Source: Neisseria subflava
GTDB lineage: Bacteria; Pseudomonadota; Gammaproteobacteria; Burkholderiales; Neisseriaceae
Reading direction: 5' to 3'
DNA length: 64,000 nt
Assembly (NCBI RefSeq): GCF_003044935.1
Contig: NZ_POXP01000003.1
Location: 124,001 to 188,000, forward strand
Shown: positions 63,788 through 64,000 of the stretch, in pieces
Numbering within the stretch: the first letter of the stretch is position 1
Layout of the letters: each line of letters opens with the position of its first letter
Notes under the pieces: generated by a model
The model's database searches: none
What the model was told of the DNA's origin: nothing
The model's input: only the letters and a program-made list of their open reading frames with translations
Translations under genes and position numbers: made by a program

Positions 63788-64000
63788 ATGCAAGTTACCT
63801 CAAAATGGATAGACGGAATGTGCTTCGTCGGTACAACGGCAAACGGACACAGCGTTGTGATGGAAGGCGCGGCGGCTGAAGGCGAAGTCAAACGCGGCCC
63901 CAGCCCGATGGAAATGCTGTTGTTGGGTGTAGCAGGCTGCTCCAGCATCGATGTAGTGATGATTGCCGAGAAACAACGCCAAAAGATCACCGACTGCCGT
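63788..64000 (+). CDS. OsmC-family protein, YhfA-like (3' end cut by window)
   Basis: 71 codons are visible from the ATG at 63788. SPMEMLLLGVAGCSSIDVVMIAEK contains the first active Cys of the OsmC fold and closely resembles E. coli YhfA (SPMEMVLMAAGGCSAIDV). The family reduces organic peroxides or binds thiol compounds; the YhfA branch has no clear role. The rest lies outside the window. Confidence 0.85.
   Translation, partial: MQVTSKWIDGMCFVGTTANGHSVVMEGAAAEGEVKRGPSPMEMLLLGVAGCSSIDVVMIAEKQRQKITDCR

Overview
The window is chromosomal DNA from a Neisseria species. The strongest sign is the DNA uptake sequence (DUS) core GCCGTCTGAA, present many dozens of times and often as inverted pairs that double as terminators. 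Most copies carry the AG prefix (AGGCCGTCTGAA) and only a few the AT prefix typical of gonococcus and meningococcus. From what is known of DUS dialects, this points to a commensal near N. subflava/N. flavescens; the species is an inference. The pilNOPQ operon, the ACP-type lysozyme inhibitor and the closeness to meningococcal proteins agree. I saw no rRNA, insertion sequence, prophage, CRISPR array, Correia element or long phase-variation tract.

Layout. 1-5.8 kb: end of the type IV pilus assembly operon (pilN, O, P, Q), then aroK-aroB. 5.9-11.7 kb: a QseBC/PmrAB-like two-component system, a flavin reductase, a DHA2 drug exporter and the low-molecular-weight PBP DacB. 11.9-12.4 kb: a tRNA operon made of a duplicated Asp-Val unit. 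12.4-24.3 kb: a KefB-like antiporter and the fatty-acid/phospholipid cluster yceD-rpmF-plsX-fabH-fabD-fabG, which is interrupted between fabD and fabG by three AT-rich glycosyltransferase-like genes; maf is divergent from yceD. 25.2-30.7 kb: yidC-yidD-rnpA-rpmH, a candidate oriC with DnaA boxes, dnaA and dnaN. 30.9-41.1 kb: a lysozyme inhibitor, the lactate permease with an LldR-type operator, queE and queD, orn, dxs, a GT2-like gene, sdaA and an NlpC/P60 hydrolase. 41.4-46.4 kb: hslO, tyrS and ychF, with an AT-rich two-gene cassette between tyrS and ychF. 47.2-56.9 kb: ppc, a MoaC-like gene with a ThiF/MoeB-like gene, lrgAB, argJ, a ClC transporter and ubiB. 57.1-62.6 kb: the glycine cleavage genes gcvT, gcvH (with tag) and gcvP behind a tandem glycine riboswitch. 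62.9-64 kb: thiD and the start of an OsmC-family gene.

Most of the window is housekeeping. The best candidate for an undescribed system is the cassette at 43765-45175. A Panacea (SocA/DUF4065) protein, a domain known as a versatile antitoxin, lies 13 bases upstream of a protein that looks like a class III nucleotide-cyclase fold. The cyclase-like protein keeps both metal-binding aspartates but has lost the usual transition-state arginine. Other points of interest are the fabD-fabG glycosyltransferase islet, a DUS embedded in the second glycine aptamer, a palindromic LldR-like site before lctP, and a MoaC-like protein whose catalytic histidine is displaced.
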